Shown here: one piece after another, positions 25,644 to 33,254 of the stretch
Position numbering within the stretch: position 1 is the stretch's first letter
Layout of the letters: every line of letters begins with the position of its first letter
NCBI GenBank assembly: GCA_963791495.1
Contig: CAWBST010000017.1
Location: 310,001-374,000, forward strand
From: JAMXLO01 sp963791495
GTDB lineage: Bacteria; Pseudomonadota; Alphaproteobacteria; Acetobacterales; Acetobacteraceae
Direction: 5' to 3'
DNA length: 64,000 bases
Made by a program: the position numbers and the translations under genes
Notes under the pieces: generated by a model
The model's database searches: none
What the model saw: only the letters and a program-made list of their open reading frames with translations
What the model was told of the DNA's origin: nothing

Positions 25644-26660
25644 TTACCCAGGCGTCGCAGATCGAGCCTGACTCAGTCCATCCCACCAGGGACACACACC
25701 CTGCATGCGATGATAATTACCGTCGATCACGTTGACCGGCTCGCGCATGCCGTCGCGGGCCGCCTTCAGCCGCATATCCCGCGCCTGGGACCGCTGCTCC
25801 TCCGGCAGCCAGGTACGATCGTGACCCCACAGGCTCGGGCCGACGGTCACTTCCGTCGCCTGCCATTTTCCAGGCGTCACGTCCTTGCCGCCCCAGCCGT
25901 ATTCCAGCATGAAGCCGGATGGCGACTTCAGGTAATACGACGTTACGCAATCGTTCGGATGACGCCCCAGTGTGGTCGCGATCCGGTCGGGCTCGCCCAA
26001 CGCGATGTCGTAGCCCTGTCCGACGTCATCCAGCGAATACAGCTCCACCATCAGATGGTGCAGGTCCTGCCTACCGGTCTCGATCAGCGCGACCGTATGG
26101 TGCCGCGGATTGACGTGCAGGAAATATGCGCGGAACGGCGTCAGGATGTAGTCACTCACGCCAAATCCCAGCACGTCGCGATAGAAGCCCAGCAGGTCAT
26201 CGATGTTCTTCACGTGGAATACGGCGTGACCCATACCCAGCGGTCCCGTCCGGAAGCCGGAGATCGAGCGGCCCGGCCGAAACGGTTCGTCAGCCACCGC
26301 GGCACCCCAGAACGCCTCCAGCCGGTTGCCGCCCGGATCGGCAAAACTTATCAGAGCGCGCACGCAGCGCTGATCCGCGAGCGAAGACGGCTCGTGCCGC
26401 ACCGGGATGCCATGGGCCTCGAGCCGTCCCGCCAGCGCGTCAAGCGCCGCCGCGTCCGCCACTTCGAAGCCGAAGTAGCGCTCGCCGTCGGCCAGCGAAC
26501 GATCGACCACCAGTCGCTGGCTGCGGTCGTCCATGCGGAATGCGCGGCATGCATTGCCGCGCTCGACCATCTGCATGCCCAGCCAGTTGGTCGCGAAGTC
26601 GGTCCAGTCCGTCAAATCCGAAGCGCCGATCCCAACATAGCCCAGTGCCTGCACCTGCAT
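25644..26660 (-). CDS. Type I extradiol (VOC-family) dioxygenase
   Basis: 338 residues with two vicinal-oxygen-chelate domains. The second, active domain has the metal ligands in GMGHAVFHVKN (His145), HHLMVELYS (His201 or His202) and GFMLEYGWGG (Glu253), plus His/Tyr in GRHPNDCVTSYYLKSPSG, the pattern of catechol-type extradiol dioxygenases such as 2,3-dihydroxybiphenyl dioxygenase. It cleaves an aromatic ring next to two hydroxyls using Fe(II). A strong GAGGAGG precedes the ATG. Together with the molybdenum hydroxylase it suggests degradation of an aromatic compound. Confidence 0.87.
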   Translation of the reverse strand: MQVQALGYVGIGASDLTDWTDFATNWLGMQMVERGNACRAFRMDDRSQRLVVDRSLADGERYFGFEVADAAALDALAGRLEAHGIPVRHEPSSLADQRCVRALISFADPGGNRLEAFWGAAVADEPFRPGRSISGFRTGPLGMGHAVFHVKNIDDLLGFYRDVLGFGVSDYILTPFRAYFLHVNPRHHTVALIETGRQDLHHLMVELYSLDDVGQGYDIALGEPDRIATTLGRHPNDCVTSYYLKSPSGFMLEYGWGGKDVTPGKWQATEVTVGPSLWGHDRTWLPEEQRSQARDMRLKAARDGMREPVNVIDGNYHRMQGVCPWWDGLSQARSATPG

Positions 26661-26765
26661 GGCGTGGACCTCCTCGTTTGAATGAGGAGTAAGCTTACCA
26701 CCTGATCGGCCATCGTCACACCACTGCCGGGGCTCGCAGGCCCTCAGCAGCCATCCGCCGGCTCA

Positions 26766-27281
26766 TCAACTGACAGCCATCGCCCCGCGCGGTTTGTTGC
26801 GTGATCTCGCCGCACCGCGCCCGCGCGGTGGCTCGAGCAGTTCCTTGAGCAGAAATGACGCTCCCTCCGGCCGGTGCCCTGCCGCGAAAAGACCCCCCTC
26901 GAGGTCGAAGGCACCGCCATGCACCAGGCTGCGCACCGCCTGACACCCCAGACGCTTTGCCAGACGGTCCAGTTCCTCGACGAGGGCCGCAATAACGGCT
27001 GCCGGGTCGAGCAGGTCCACAGCGACGAAATGGTCCGCGATCAGCACCTTGCCTAGCTTCAGATCCAATTCCACGCGATAGCAGAACAGTCCCGATGGAA
27101 ATGTCCTGCCCTCGCGTCGCGCCCCGATGATGCCGCTCTGCCCGCCGCGTCGTTTCCCGGTGAGCTGCCGCGCGAAGCGTAGCCAGGTGGACAGGTCGAG
27201 GGTCGGAACCGCTTCCCGCACCAGGGGATACACCGAGAGGCTTTGCTCCCGCGACAATGCCTCGATGATGAAATCCGCCAT
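26766..27281 (-). CDS. Hypothetical protein, possibly GNAT-like
   Basis: 171 residues, cytoplasmic. The N-terminus (SREQSLSVYPLVREAVPTLD) and the strand FCYRVELDLKLGKVLIADHF resemble an acyl-transferase scaffold, but the acetyl-CoA loop is not clear, so the family call is tentative. The tail is strongly basic (GRGAARSRNKPRGAM). It is divergent from the FnrL-like gene, sharing a spacer of about 115 bp that holds an FNR box, so it may be under the same oxygen control. Confidence 0.6.
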   Translation of the reverse strand: MADFIIEALSREQSLSVYPLVREAVPTLDLSTWLRFARQLTGKRRGGQSGIIGARREGRTFPSGLFCYRVELDLKLGKVLIADHFVAVDLLDPAAVIAALVEELDRLAKRLGCQAVRSLVHGGAFDLEGGLFAAGHRPEGASFLLKELLEPPRGRGAARSRNKPRGAMAVS

Positions 27282-27339
27282 GTCGCGCCCGCCCCGTCCG
27301 TGGTAAGGTTACTTTGCCTCAAGGCATGGGCAGGGATCG

Positions 27340-27353
27340 TTGACCTGGATCAA
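27340..27353. promoter_or_regulatory. FNR/FixK-type box
   Basis: TTGACCTGGATCAA matches TTGAT-N4-ATCAA with one mismatch. It is centred 50 bp upstream of the ATG at 27397. With a transcript start near 27388 the site would lie at -41.5, the class II activation position. It suggests autoregulation of the FnrL-like gene and possible control of the divergent gene starting at 27281. Confidence 0.6.
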
Positions 27354-27396
27354 GGGTCGTGCCGGCGGAGCAGAATTTAACCTCTTCGTGCAACAA

Positions 27397-28194
27397 ATGG
27401 CGCCAGATTCAGTCGAGCGGGACGCAAAGGCCGGGAGTGCCCGGGAAGGTGTCGTGACCGAGGCGCGGCTTGCACGTTCGCATGTTCTCGATCCGCAAGG
27501 CGCGAGCGATCCGTGCGCCACCTGCGAGGCGCGCCAGCTCAGTGTGTGCAATGCCATCGACGATGCCGACCTCACACGGCTTGCGGCCATCGCGGTGGTG
27601 ACCGAGGTGCCGGCCGGCCAATGCTTCATCGATGAGGGCGAGCCGGCGAGCAGCTTCTTCAACATCACCGCCGGCACCGCCAAGCTGTTCAAGCTCCTGC
27701 CGGACGGACGGCGGCAGATCACCGGATTTGTCGGCCCCGGCCATTTCCTGGGTCTCGCGGTCTCAGACACCTACGCCTTCAGCGCCGAGGCGATCGAGCG
27801 CGTACGCTATTGCCGGTTCCAGCGGTCCAGGCTGCGCGCGCTTCTCGACGACTTCCCACTGATGGAAAAGCGCCTGCTGGAGGTCGCCTCCAACGAACTG
27901 GTCGCGGCGCAGGAGCAGATGCTGCTGCTCGGCCGCAAGACCGCGCGCGAGCGGCTGGCGTCCTTCCTAATGATGCAGAGCCGCCAGGGAATGCCATGTG
28001 GCCATCCGCGCCGGCGGTTCATCCTGCCGATGACGCGCAGCGACATTGCCGACTACATCGGCCTCACGATCGAGACAGTCAGCCGGACGCTGACCAGGCT
28101 CCGCACCGAGGGGCTGATCGACTTCGCGGCGCAAAGCGAGGTGCTGATCTGCCGCCCTATCGCCCTCGAGGGCCTCGCGGGCGGCCTGCGCTGA
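27397..28194 (+). CDS. fnrL: FNR-type oxygen-responsive transcription regulator (FnrL/AadR-like)
   Basis: 265 residues. The iron-sulfur ligands are Cys40, Cys43 and Cys51 (DPCATCEARQLSVC, CX2CX7C spacing as in FnrL) plus Cys139 in the cyclic-nucleotide-like domain (VRYCRF). The helix-turn-helix is TRSDIADYIGLTIETVSRTL, with ETVSR in the recognition helix as in FNR, consistent with binding TTGAT-N4-ATCAA. A perfect half-site pair with one mismatch lies upstream. The ATG at 27397 is preferred over a TTG at 27340, which is part of that operator. Expected role: global regulator of anaerobic or microaerobic genes. Confidence 0.9.
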   Translation: MAPDSVERDAKAGSAREGVVTEARLARSHVLDPQGASDPCATCEARQLSVCNAIDDADLTRLAAIAVVTEVPAGQCFIDEGEPASSFFNITAGTAKLFKLLPDGRRQITGFVGPGHFLGLAVSDTYAFSAEAIERVRYCRFQRSRLRALLDDFPLMEKRLLEVASNELVAAQEQMLLLGRKTARERLASFLMMQSRQGMPCGHPRRRFILPMTRSDIADYIGLTIETVSRTLTRLRTEGLIDFAAQSEVLICRPIALEGLAGGLR

Positions 28195-28204
28195 GGGATG
28201 CGTC

Positions 28205-28287
28205 TGCGCGAGGCCGGACTCGAACCGGCAAGGAGTTTCCTCCGGGGGTTTTTGAGACCCCTGCGGTTACCATTTCGCCACTCGCGC
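28205..28287 (-). tRNA. tRNA-Leu (anticodon CAA)
   Basis: Cloverleaf of 83 nt read on the minus strand: acceptor GCGCGAG/CTCGCGC, anticodon stem GGGGT/ACCCC with loop CTCAAAA (anticodon CAA), long class II variable arm CGGAGG...CTCC, T-arm with GGTTCGAGTCC. CCA is not encoded. It is the left-most of three tRNA genes flanking the accessory segment. Confidence 0.95.
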
Positions 28288-28370
28288 ATTGGGAGGGTCA
28301 GTCCTGCCAGCCTAGGCTATCGGCACGACCTGCCGCAACATAAGAGCTGATCGTGCTTGATCACGCACCA

Positions 28371-28420
28371 ATGTCATCGCGAGGAGCGGTGCGACCAAGC
28401 AATCCCCATCGTGCAGGGCT
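28371..28420. repeat. Dispersed intergenic repeat-like sequence
   Basis: The sequence ATGTCATCGCGAGGAGCGGT followed by GCGACCAAGCAATCCCCATC resembles the GTCATTGCGAGGAGC...GACGAAGCAATCC element found scattered in many alphaproteobacterial genomes. Only one copy is seen in this window, so the call rests on memory of the motif. Confidence 0.4.
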
Positions 28421-28423
28421 TCG

Positions 28424-28798
28424 TCAGTCCTCAACAAACTCGGTCGCGAGGCGCCACGTATAGCCACGCGGCGCCGCGGGAAGCAACTCCCCTCGCCTGG
28501 CGAGAACAATCTGACCTGTCGGTGTCCCGAAAACATTGACTTCCTGGTAGGAGCCCTCCCAGGAAGCCGGTTCGCCCGGCAGATGCACCGGCATCGGATC
28601 CAGACCTGCGTCAGGTTGGCGGTCGATTGCGGACGGATCCCCGGCACGCCCTGCGGCCATCACGCGAAACCGCGCAGCCAGGCGCTGCAGCGACTGCATG
28701 GCGGACGCGGACTGGGCCGATGCGGCCATCCCATCGAATTCCGCCGCTCGGAGGAGAAGCTCTTGAACAGAGTACAGCGAAAGCGGCTTCTTCGACAT
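28424..28798 (-). CDS. Small RAAEFD-type protein with C-terminal NVFGTPTG domain
   Basis: 124 residues. The N-terminal half has the helical core QELLLRAAEFDGMAASAQ and LAARFRVMAAGRAG, paralogous to the gene at 9508-9759. The C-terminal half is a small beta-rich domain (SYQEVNVFGTPTGQIVLARR, then LPAAPRGYTWRL) of a kind common in alphaproteobacteria, function unknown to me. The start at 28798 has AGGGTGG upstream and directly precedes the conserved core. It is probably a monocistronic accessory gene next to the tRNA-Leu gene. Confidence 0.7.
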   Translation of the reverse strand: MSKKPLSLYSVQELLLRAAEFDGMAASAQSASAMQSLQRLAARFRVMAAGRAGDPSAIDRQPDAGLDPMPVHLPGEPASWEGSYQEVNVFGTPTGQIVLARRGELLPAAPRGYTWRLATEFVED

Positions 28799-28990
28799 GA
28801 ACCACCCTGGCACTGATCCGGGTACCCGCCCATAGGGACGGTCGGGGCGCCTTTTGAACATGTGGCAATTCGTCGTCAAGCCACAGCTTGTCAACCGTAC
28901 CCAATTTCACCACGCCGCAGCACGTAGGTGTGCGCGGTGGTGACAGCGCATCTGGCATTCGCCCTCGCGGGCCTCCCCTGCTCATGCTAG

Positions 28991-29365
28991 GTGTGGTGCG
29001 TGCTTGGGGACGAGTTTGTGGAAGATGAGATTCACACTGCTGGCTCCGACATTGCGCTCATCTGCAGAGCTGCCGCGATGATCAGGTCGGACCACCAGCG
29101 GGTTTCAGTGTTCGAGGCCAAGACTGTCGGCACGGCTCAGGTGACGCGCTGGATGAGCGCCGACCTCCGCGCCGAGACGCGGGCGATCCGGGCGAAGTCC
29201 GCTGAGTTGGTGGCACGTTCAACCGCGTTGCGAGCTCTGTCAGCCCTGGAAAATGAGACATGTCGTCGTGCCATGGGCGAGCAGGCACCCGCGGCCATGT
29301 CTGATCCGTCATCCGGGGATGCCCACGCGGCGGGCGCCGTCGATCACGATGCCTTTCTGCCTTGA
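28991..29365 (+). CDS. Doubtful small hypothetical protein
   Basis: 124 residues from a GTG at 28991 or a shorter form from the ATG at 29079. The middle is helical and alanine/arginine-rich (DLRAETRAIRAKSAELVARS). No Shine-Dalgarno and no family were recognised. Composition is compatible with coding, but it may be a chance frame in accessory DNA. Confidence 0.35.
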   Translation: MWCVLGDEFVEDEIHTAGSDIALICRAAAMIRSDHQRVSVFEAKTVGTAQVTRWMSADLRAETRAIRAKSAELVARSTALRALSALENETCRRAMGEQAPAAMSDPSSGDAHAAGAVDHDAFLP

Positions 29366-29761
29366 CTGGTCTTGGCCTCCGGCGCGATCGGCTGGACGAT
29401 TGAGATCTTGAACGCCAGAGATGGAAGCCATTCGTTCCCGCAGCGACCACAACGCGCTGCTCCGTGCTTCGGTCATGTCATAGCCAGGGTCTGCGCGATC
29501 CGTTTGAGGGGTTCCGTCCCATCGACGAGGCCCTCGACAGACTTCCGGCCAGCTCATCACTTTTTGCTGATCGGCACTGACATGACCATATGCTCTGGGG
29601 TTCATGCCCCTTGAATGATACGCGGCCACGCCAAGCATACCACCCGAAGCCTCCATGCCAACCGCCTTCGCCGAGTTCAGGCAGTGTAAACAGCGTCTCA
29701 TCTCAACAGAACATGAGACGAGACCGGGAGCTCTCCGGGGTCGGATTTCCGCCCGTTCGGT
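29366..29761. other. Non-coding stretch before tRNA-Asn
   Basis: No convincing gene on either strand. A minus-strand frame ending at 29309 gives a low-complexity product without a ribosome binding site. The promoter of the tRNA gene begins at its right end. Confidence 0.45.
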
Positions 29762-29790
29762 TTGCTTCTGGAGCGCTGCCTCGCTATAGC
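29762..29790 (+). promoter_or_regulatory. Sigma-70-like promoter of tRNA-Asn
   Basis: TTGCTT (29762-29767) and TATAGC (29785-29790) are separated by exactly 17 bases, and the tRNA begins 14 bases after the -10 element. This is a good housekeeping promoter for a stable RNA. Confidence 0.7.
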
Positions 29791-29803
29791 AGCGCCCCGC
29801 TGG

Positions 29804-29879
29804 TCCCGGATAGCTCAGTCGGTAGAGCAAGCGGCTGTTAACCGCTGGGTCGCAGGTTCGAGTCCTGCTCCGGGAGCCA
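29804..29879 (+). tRNA. tRNA-Asn (anticodon GTT)
   Basis: 76-nt cloverleaf with encoded CCA: acceptor TCCCGGA/TCCGGGA, D-arm TAGCTCAGTCGGTAGAGCA, anticodon loop CTGTTAA (GTT), T-arm GGTTCGAGTCC, discriminator G. It has its own promoter. It marks the left edge of the segment that carries the ATPase-cyclase gene. Confidence 0.96.
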
Positions 29880-30801
29880 GCAAACTCCAGAGCTTAGAAA
29901 GCGATCCTTGCAGATCCTGGCAGGTACCGGCCGCGGTGACTTCGCGATCTATCGCATGAGCGGCGATGCCTGCTTCGAGAGGCACAGCCTCGAAGCGTTT
30001 CGAGGCCCTTCGATCGACATGGCATTCTTATAATATCTGCGGCCGGATAGTACCGGATAGTAGTCGACACAGGTCGCCACTGAAGAGGTCGAAGGTTCCC
30101 TGCCTCCATTCGCATCGGAAGCTGGATCCCATGTTTGGTCCAACACACCATTGATGAGGATCGTGCACCAACGCAACAGGCGTTCACGCGGCTACCAGTC
30201 GTTTGCGGCGATCGACAAGGACCAGAGGACGACTCCCGCATCGGATTGCGTCCAACAATGTCCAGGCGGCTCGATGTCGCCGAGCCAACGCTTGACGGAT
30301 GGGTTCTGCGGCATGCCGGGAGCAACCATCGCGCACGCCTCACGTCGATAGGCTCGGGGCCACAATCAATATGGCGGCCCGCCATTCCTTCAACTTCGCC
30401 GAAGCGCTCCACCTTGCGATCGCCGGTGGGGTTCAGGGCGGTCTAGAGTCCGATGCTTAGCGAGCGCCGATGCCGCCACGGTTCATCGGGCACAGGATGT
30501 CCGCGGATGGGATCGAGACCAACGCGCTAGAGGATGCGCGTCTTCACCAATTCGACAATACGCGGCGCGGCTATCCAGGGAGCGTCCGCCGGCACGAAGT
30601 AGAAGTCGCTGTCGCCTTTTGGCCTGGTGGCTTTGATCCGGCGCAACGTCGATGCCGCACGGGCGCGCGGCCGGCCGCGGCGTAGGCCTCCTGCACCGCT
30701 GTTTCCTGACCCTCTCTCCACGAGAGGGAGCCGGATGTTGCCGGTCATTGCTCCCCAACCACGGCTTCAGCTAGCCTCGCGGCGGGCATTGGGGGAACCG
30801 C
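29880..30801. other. Gene-poor spacer between tRNA-Asn and the ATPase-cyclase gene
   Basis: About 920 bp with no gene I can support. Minus-strand frames at 30483-30758 and 30527-30748 are possible remnants (one ends KGDSDFYFVPADAPW...) but have no recognisable start signal. CCCTCTC/GAGAGGG around 30706-30726 forms a short hairpin resembling part of the REP-like repeat at 41.3 kb. No second copy of the tRNA 3' end and no integrase were seen. Confidence 0.5.
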
Positions 30802-32847
30802 ATGCGTGCGTGGACCGTAGATGCGGACGACATCCGGGTGGCGGAGGACTTTAGCGAGTCCTTGCTCCACCGCACCCCTGAAATCGAAGGCTTTCTGCGC
30901 TCGGATCGCGATGACAAATTCATCGTCATCGGCACGAAGGGTTTCGGCAAAACTCTGCTCCTCAAAGCCAAGCGCATTCTCTATCAGCGTGAGGGGCGGG
31001 CCGTATGTCTTCCCACAGGGGCCCTTCTCGACAAGCCGATTGGCGATAAGATTTTCAGCAGGGAACTCCTCGCCTTTTTCGTGGTGTCTCCCCTTCCGTG
31101 GTCGAAGATCTGGCTCACGGCGATCTGTCTGGCGACCCTGAAACATCTCGGCGCGATAAGTGGGCTGAAGGTCGGTCCCGGCCTCGCCAGCCTTATCGGA
31201 GACGAACAGCTTCAGGGCGTCATCGACCACTTCGTTCGCCTACTCGAATTTACCCCGAGCGAGCTCCAACGTTGCGGTGCGGACACTGACGGTCATCTAG
31301 TCCCGCGAATACGCGCCGCCACCTCGCCGGTGGCCATCTTCATCGATGGCGTGGATGAGTACTTCAACAAGCACGTCGAAGGGCCCACGAGCCATCCCAG
31401 CGTCACCGGAGAGTTATCGCCAAACATATGGCACTTCGCGCAACTTGGTCTGGTGGAGGTTTCTTATCAGCTTCGCCGGATCAACCATCACATCAAGGTA
31501 TTTGCTGCTGTGCGCAAGGAAGCCTATGCGCGCCTTGCGAAAACGACCGTAATGGCCCAGCAGTACCGCGGCAGCGCCGTCGACATTTCATACTCCCGCC
31601 AAAGTCTGCGCGAGATCTTTCTCAACAATGTGCGACTGTTGAAGAGCGATGCGATGGTAAAGCCGGAGAGGCTGCGCGCCGATCCGCTTGAGGCATTCCT
31701 GGGGCAGACAACAGTCACCGACGCATACACACGCGAGCAAGAGGGAAGTTTTGAGTTTATCTACCGGCACACGCTGCTACGCCCGCGCGACTTGATGACC
31801 ATTGGCCAGCGCCTGGCCGCACTTCCGCCATATGAGCGACGGAGCGAGCTCCGCTTCAAGCAAGTCGTGCACCAGGCGGCCACCGAAATCGCCTACGAGT
31901 ATCTCGCAGAGATCGCCCCGCATCTCGGCGACCTAGAACTTGAACAACTACTACTGCGTCTGCCTAGTAATGTGTTTACCCGCGAGCAGATCGAGACGGT
32001 CTTCTTGGAGCACAGCATCGCGACGGGTGGCGAGGAGAAGCACGTGTTCTGTGCGCTCTACCGGGTGGGCCTTCTCGGTTACGTCCATTACGACCGCGTG
32101 CGTGGCGAGTGGGCACAGCACTTTCTGCGGCCGGGGGAGGCGACTCTCGAGCCGGACGGGATGCTCCCACAGGCCACGCACTACCTGCTCCACCCAGTGC
32201 TGCACGACGTGATCGGACGGCTAAATCCCGCCTACCTGCAGCATATCCACCGCGACAACATCGTGGGCTATGGCCGACCCTGGCGAGAGACGGAGAGTGC
32301 GGCGAGAGCCATTAGCGTGCAGACGTGCTGCGTCCTCAAAGCAGATGTGTACGGCTATGGCAGCCTGATGCATGCCCGTGCTGATGCTCCAGTCCGGCAA
32401 GCACTGGACGAAGCCGTGCGCCGATGGGCTCGCGGGGCAGCCGTCGTGGAGACCGGCGGAGATTCAGCGTTGGTGGCCCACGACGATCCGGTCGCTCTGG
32501 CCCAGGCCGCCCGGCATATTATTGATGATGTGTACCAGACCGCGGGCCAGCCTCGCCTGCGCGTAGCCCTCCACTTCGGTGAGGTACATATCCAGGCGGG
32601 CGTTGGCGATGAACCGCCAATGGTCGTCGGGGGAGATGCTGTACTGTGCGCGACCAGGGCAGAGCCCCATGTACTGCCTGGACAGATCTGGGCGACGGAA
32701 GAGTTCCGCGAGCAGCTCGCGCGGAAGCCCTCGCTCTGGCGCACAACCGAGGTGATGGCGCCGGACGGCAGCGATCGCTTCAACGTCAAGAAAGCAGGAC
32801 GGGCAGAGCCAGATTTGTGGGTCCGCCTTTATCGTCTTGAACTCTAG
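30802..32847 (+). CDS. Orc/STAND-like P-loop ATPase fused to class III nucleotidyl-cyclase-like domain
   Basis: 681 residues. Residues 1-375 are a P-loop ATPase: Walker A GTKGFGKT (44-51), Walker B AIFIDGVDEYF (178-188), a sensor-like VFAAVRKEAYARL (233-245) and LLRPRDL (325-331), as in Orc/Cdc6-like and Sll1717-like ATPases. Residues about 378-470 look like a winged helix. Residues 505-640 match a class III cyclase fold: ADVYGYGSLM with metal Asp515, VVETGGDSALV with metal Asp554 and a Glu at the purine-selectivity position, RVALHFGEV, and GGDAVLCATR. In the last motif the usual transition-state Asn is Leu615 while Arg619 remains, so activity may be altered. The start has GGGGG upstream. The gene stands alone between tRNA genes. 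A role in defence or stress signalling is inferred. Confidence 0.78.
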   Translation: MRAWTVDADDIRVAEDFSESLLHRTPEIEGFLRSDRDDKFIVIGTKGFGKTLLLKAKRILYQREGRAVCLPTGALLDKPIGDKIFSRELLAFFVVSPLPWSKIWLTAICLATLKHLGAISGLKVGPGLASLIGDEQLQGVIDHFVRLLEFTPSELQRCGADTDGHLVPRIRAATSPVAIFIDGVDEYFNKHVEGPTSHPSVTGELSPNIWHFAQLGLVEVSYQLRRINHHIKVFAAVRKEAYARLAKTTVMAQQYRGSAVDISYSRQSLREIFLNNVRLLKSDAMVKPERLRADPLEAFLGQTTVTDAYTREQEGSFEFIYRHTLLRPRDLMTIGQRLAALPPYERRSELRFKQVVHQAATEIAYEYLAEIAPHLGDLELEQLLLRLPSNVFTREQIETVFLEHSIATGGEEKHVFCALYRVGLLGYVHYDRVRGEWAQHFLRPGEATLEPDGMLPQATHYLLHPVLHDVIGRLNPAYLQHIHRDNIVGYGRPWRETESAARAISVQTCCVLKADVYGYGSLMHARADAPVRQALDEAVRRWARGAAVVETGGDSALVAHDDPVALAQAARHIIDDVYQTAGQPRLRVALHFGEVHIQAGVGDEPPMVVGGDAVLCATRAEPHVLPGQIWATEEFREQLARKPSLWRTTEVMAPDGSDRFNVKKAGRAEPDLWVRLYRLEL

Positions 32848-33026
32848 ACGAAGGCGCCCTGCAAATCCTTACCTGCTCCATTCCCCGGCGCAAAACCCGG
32901 CTGGAGATGCCATTACCGCCAGCGCCACGCTCCGGGTCCCTGCAGGTTGGTGTCAAACCAGCCGGCTCGTTTGTTGCGCTCGCCAGGAGTGGCAGGCGAA
33001 CGGGATGCCGACTTTCCAATTTGCGC

Positions 33027-33101
33027 TGGAGCGGGCGAAGGGATTCGAACCCTCGACCCCAACCTTGGCAAGGTTATGCTCTACCCCTGAGCTACGCCCG
33101 C
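33027..33101 (-). tRNA. tRNA-Gly (anticodon GCC)
   Basis: 75 nt including encoded CCA: acceptor GCGGGCG/CGCCCGC, D-arm GCTCAGGGGTAGAGC, anticodon loop TTGCCAA (GCC), T-arm GGGTTCGAATCCC. It closes the accessory segment on the right and is convergent with the ATPase-cyclase gene. Confidence 0.95.
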
Positions 33102-33254
33102 GCTCCCGATCAGGGCGCGGTTTCTAGGCGGCCCGCCTGACGATTGCAAGCCGCACCGAGCCACGGCATGGTCGCATCCCACCACCCGCGCCGCGCTTGT
33201 CTGGCGCGGGTGGCACAACATGTATGCCTCGACCTATTCGAAGGCCAGGAGACC

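Noticed and set aside
28205..33101. Complete integrative element at the tRNA genes
   Set aside because: No integrase, no direct repeat of a tRNA 3' end and no transfer genes were found.
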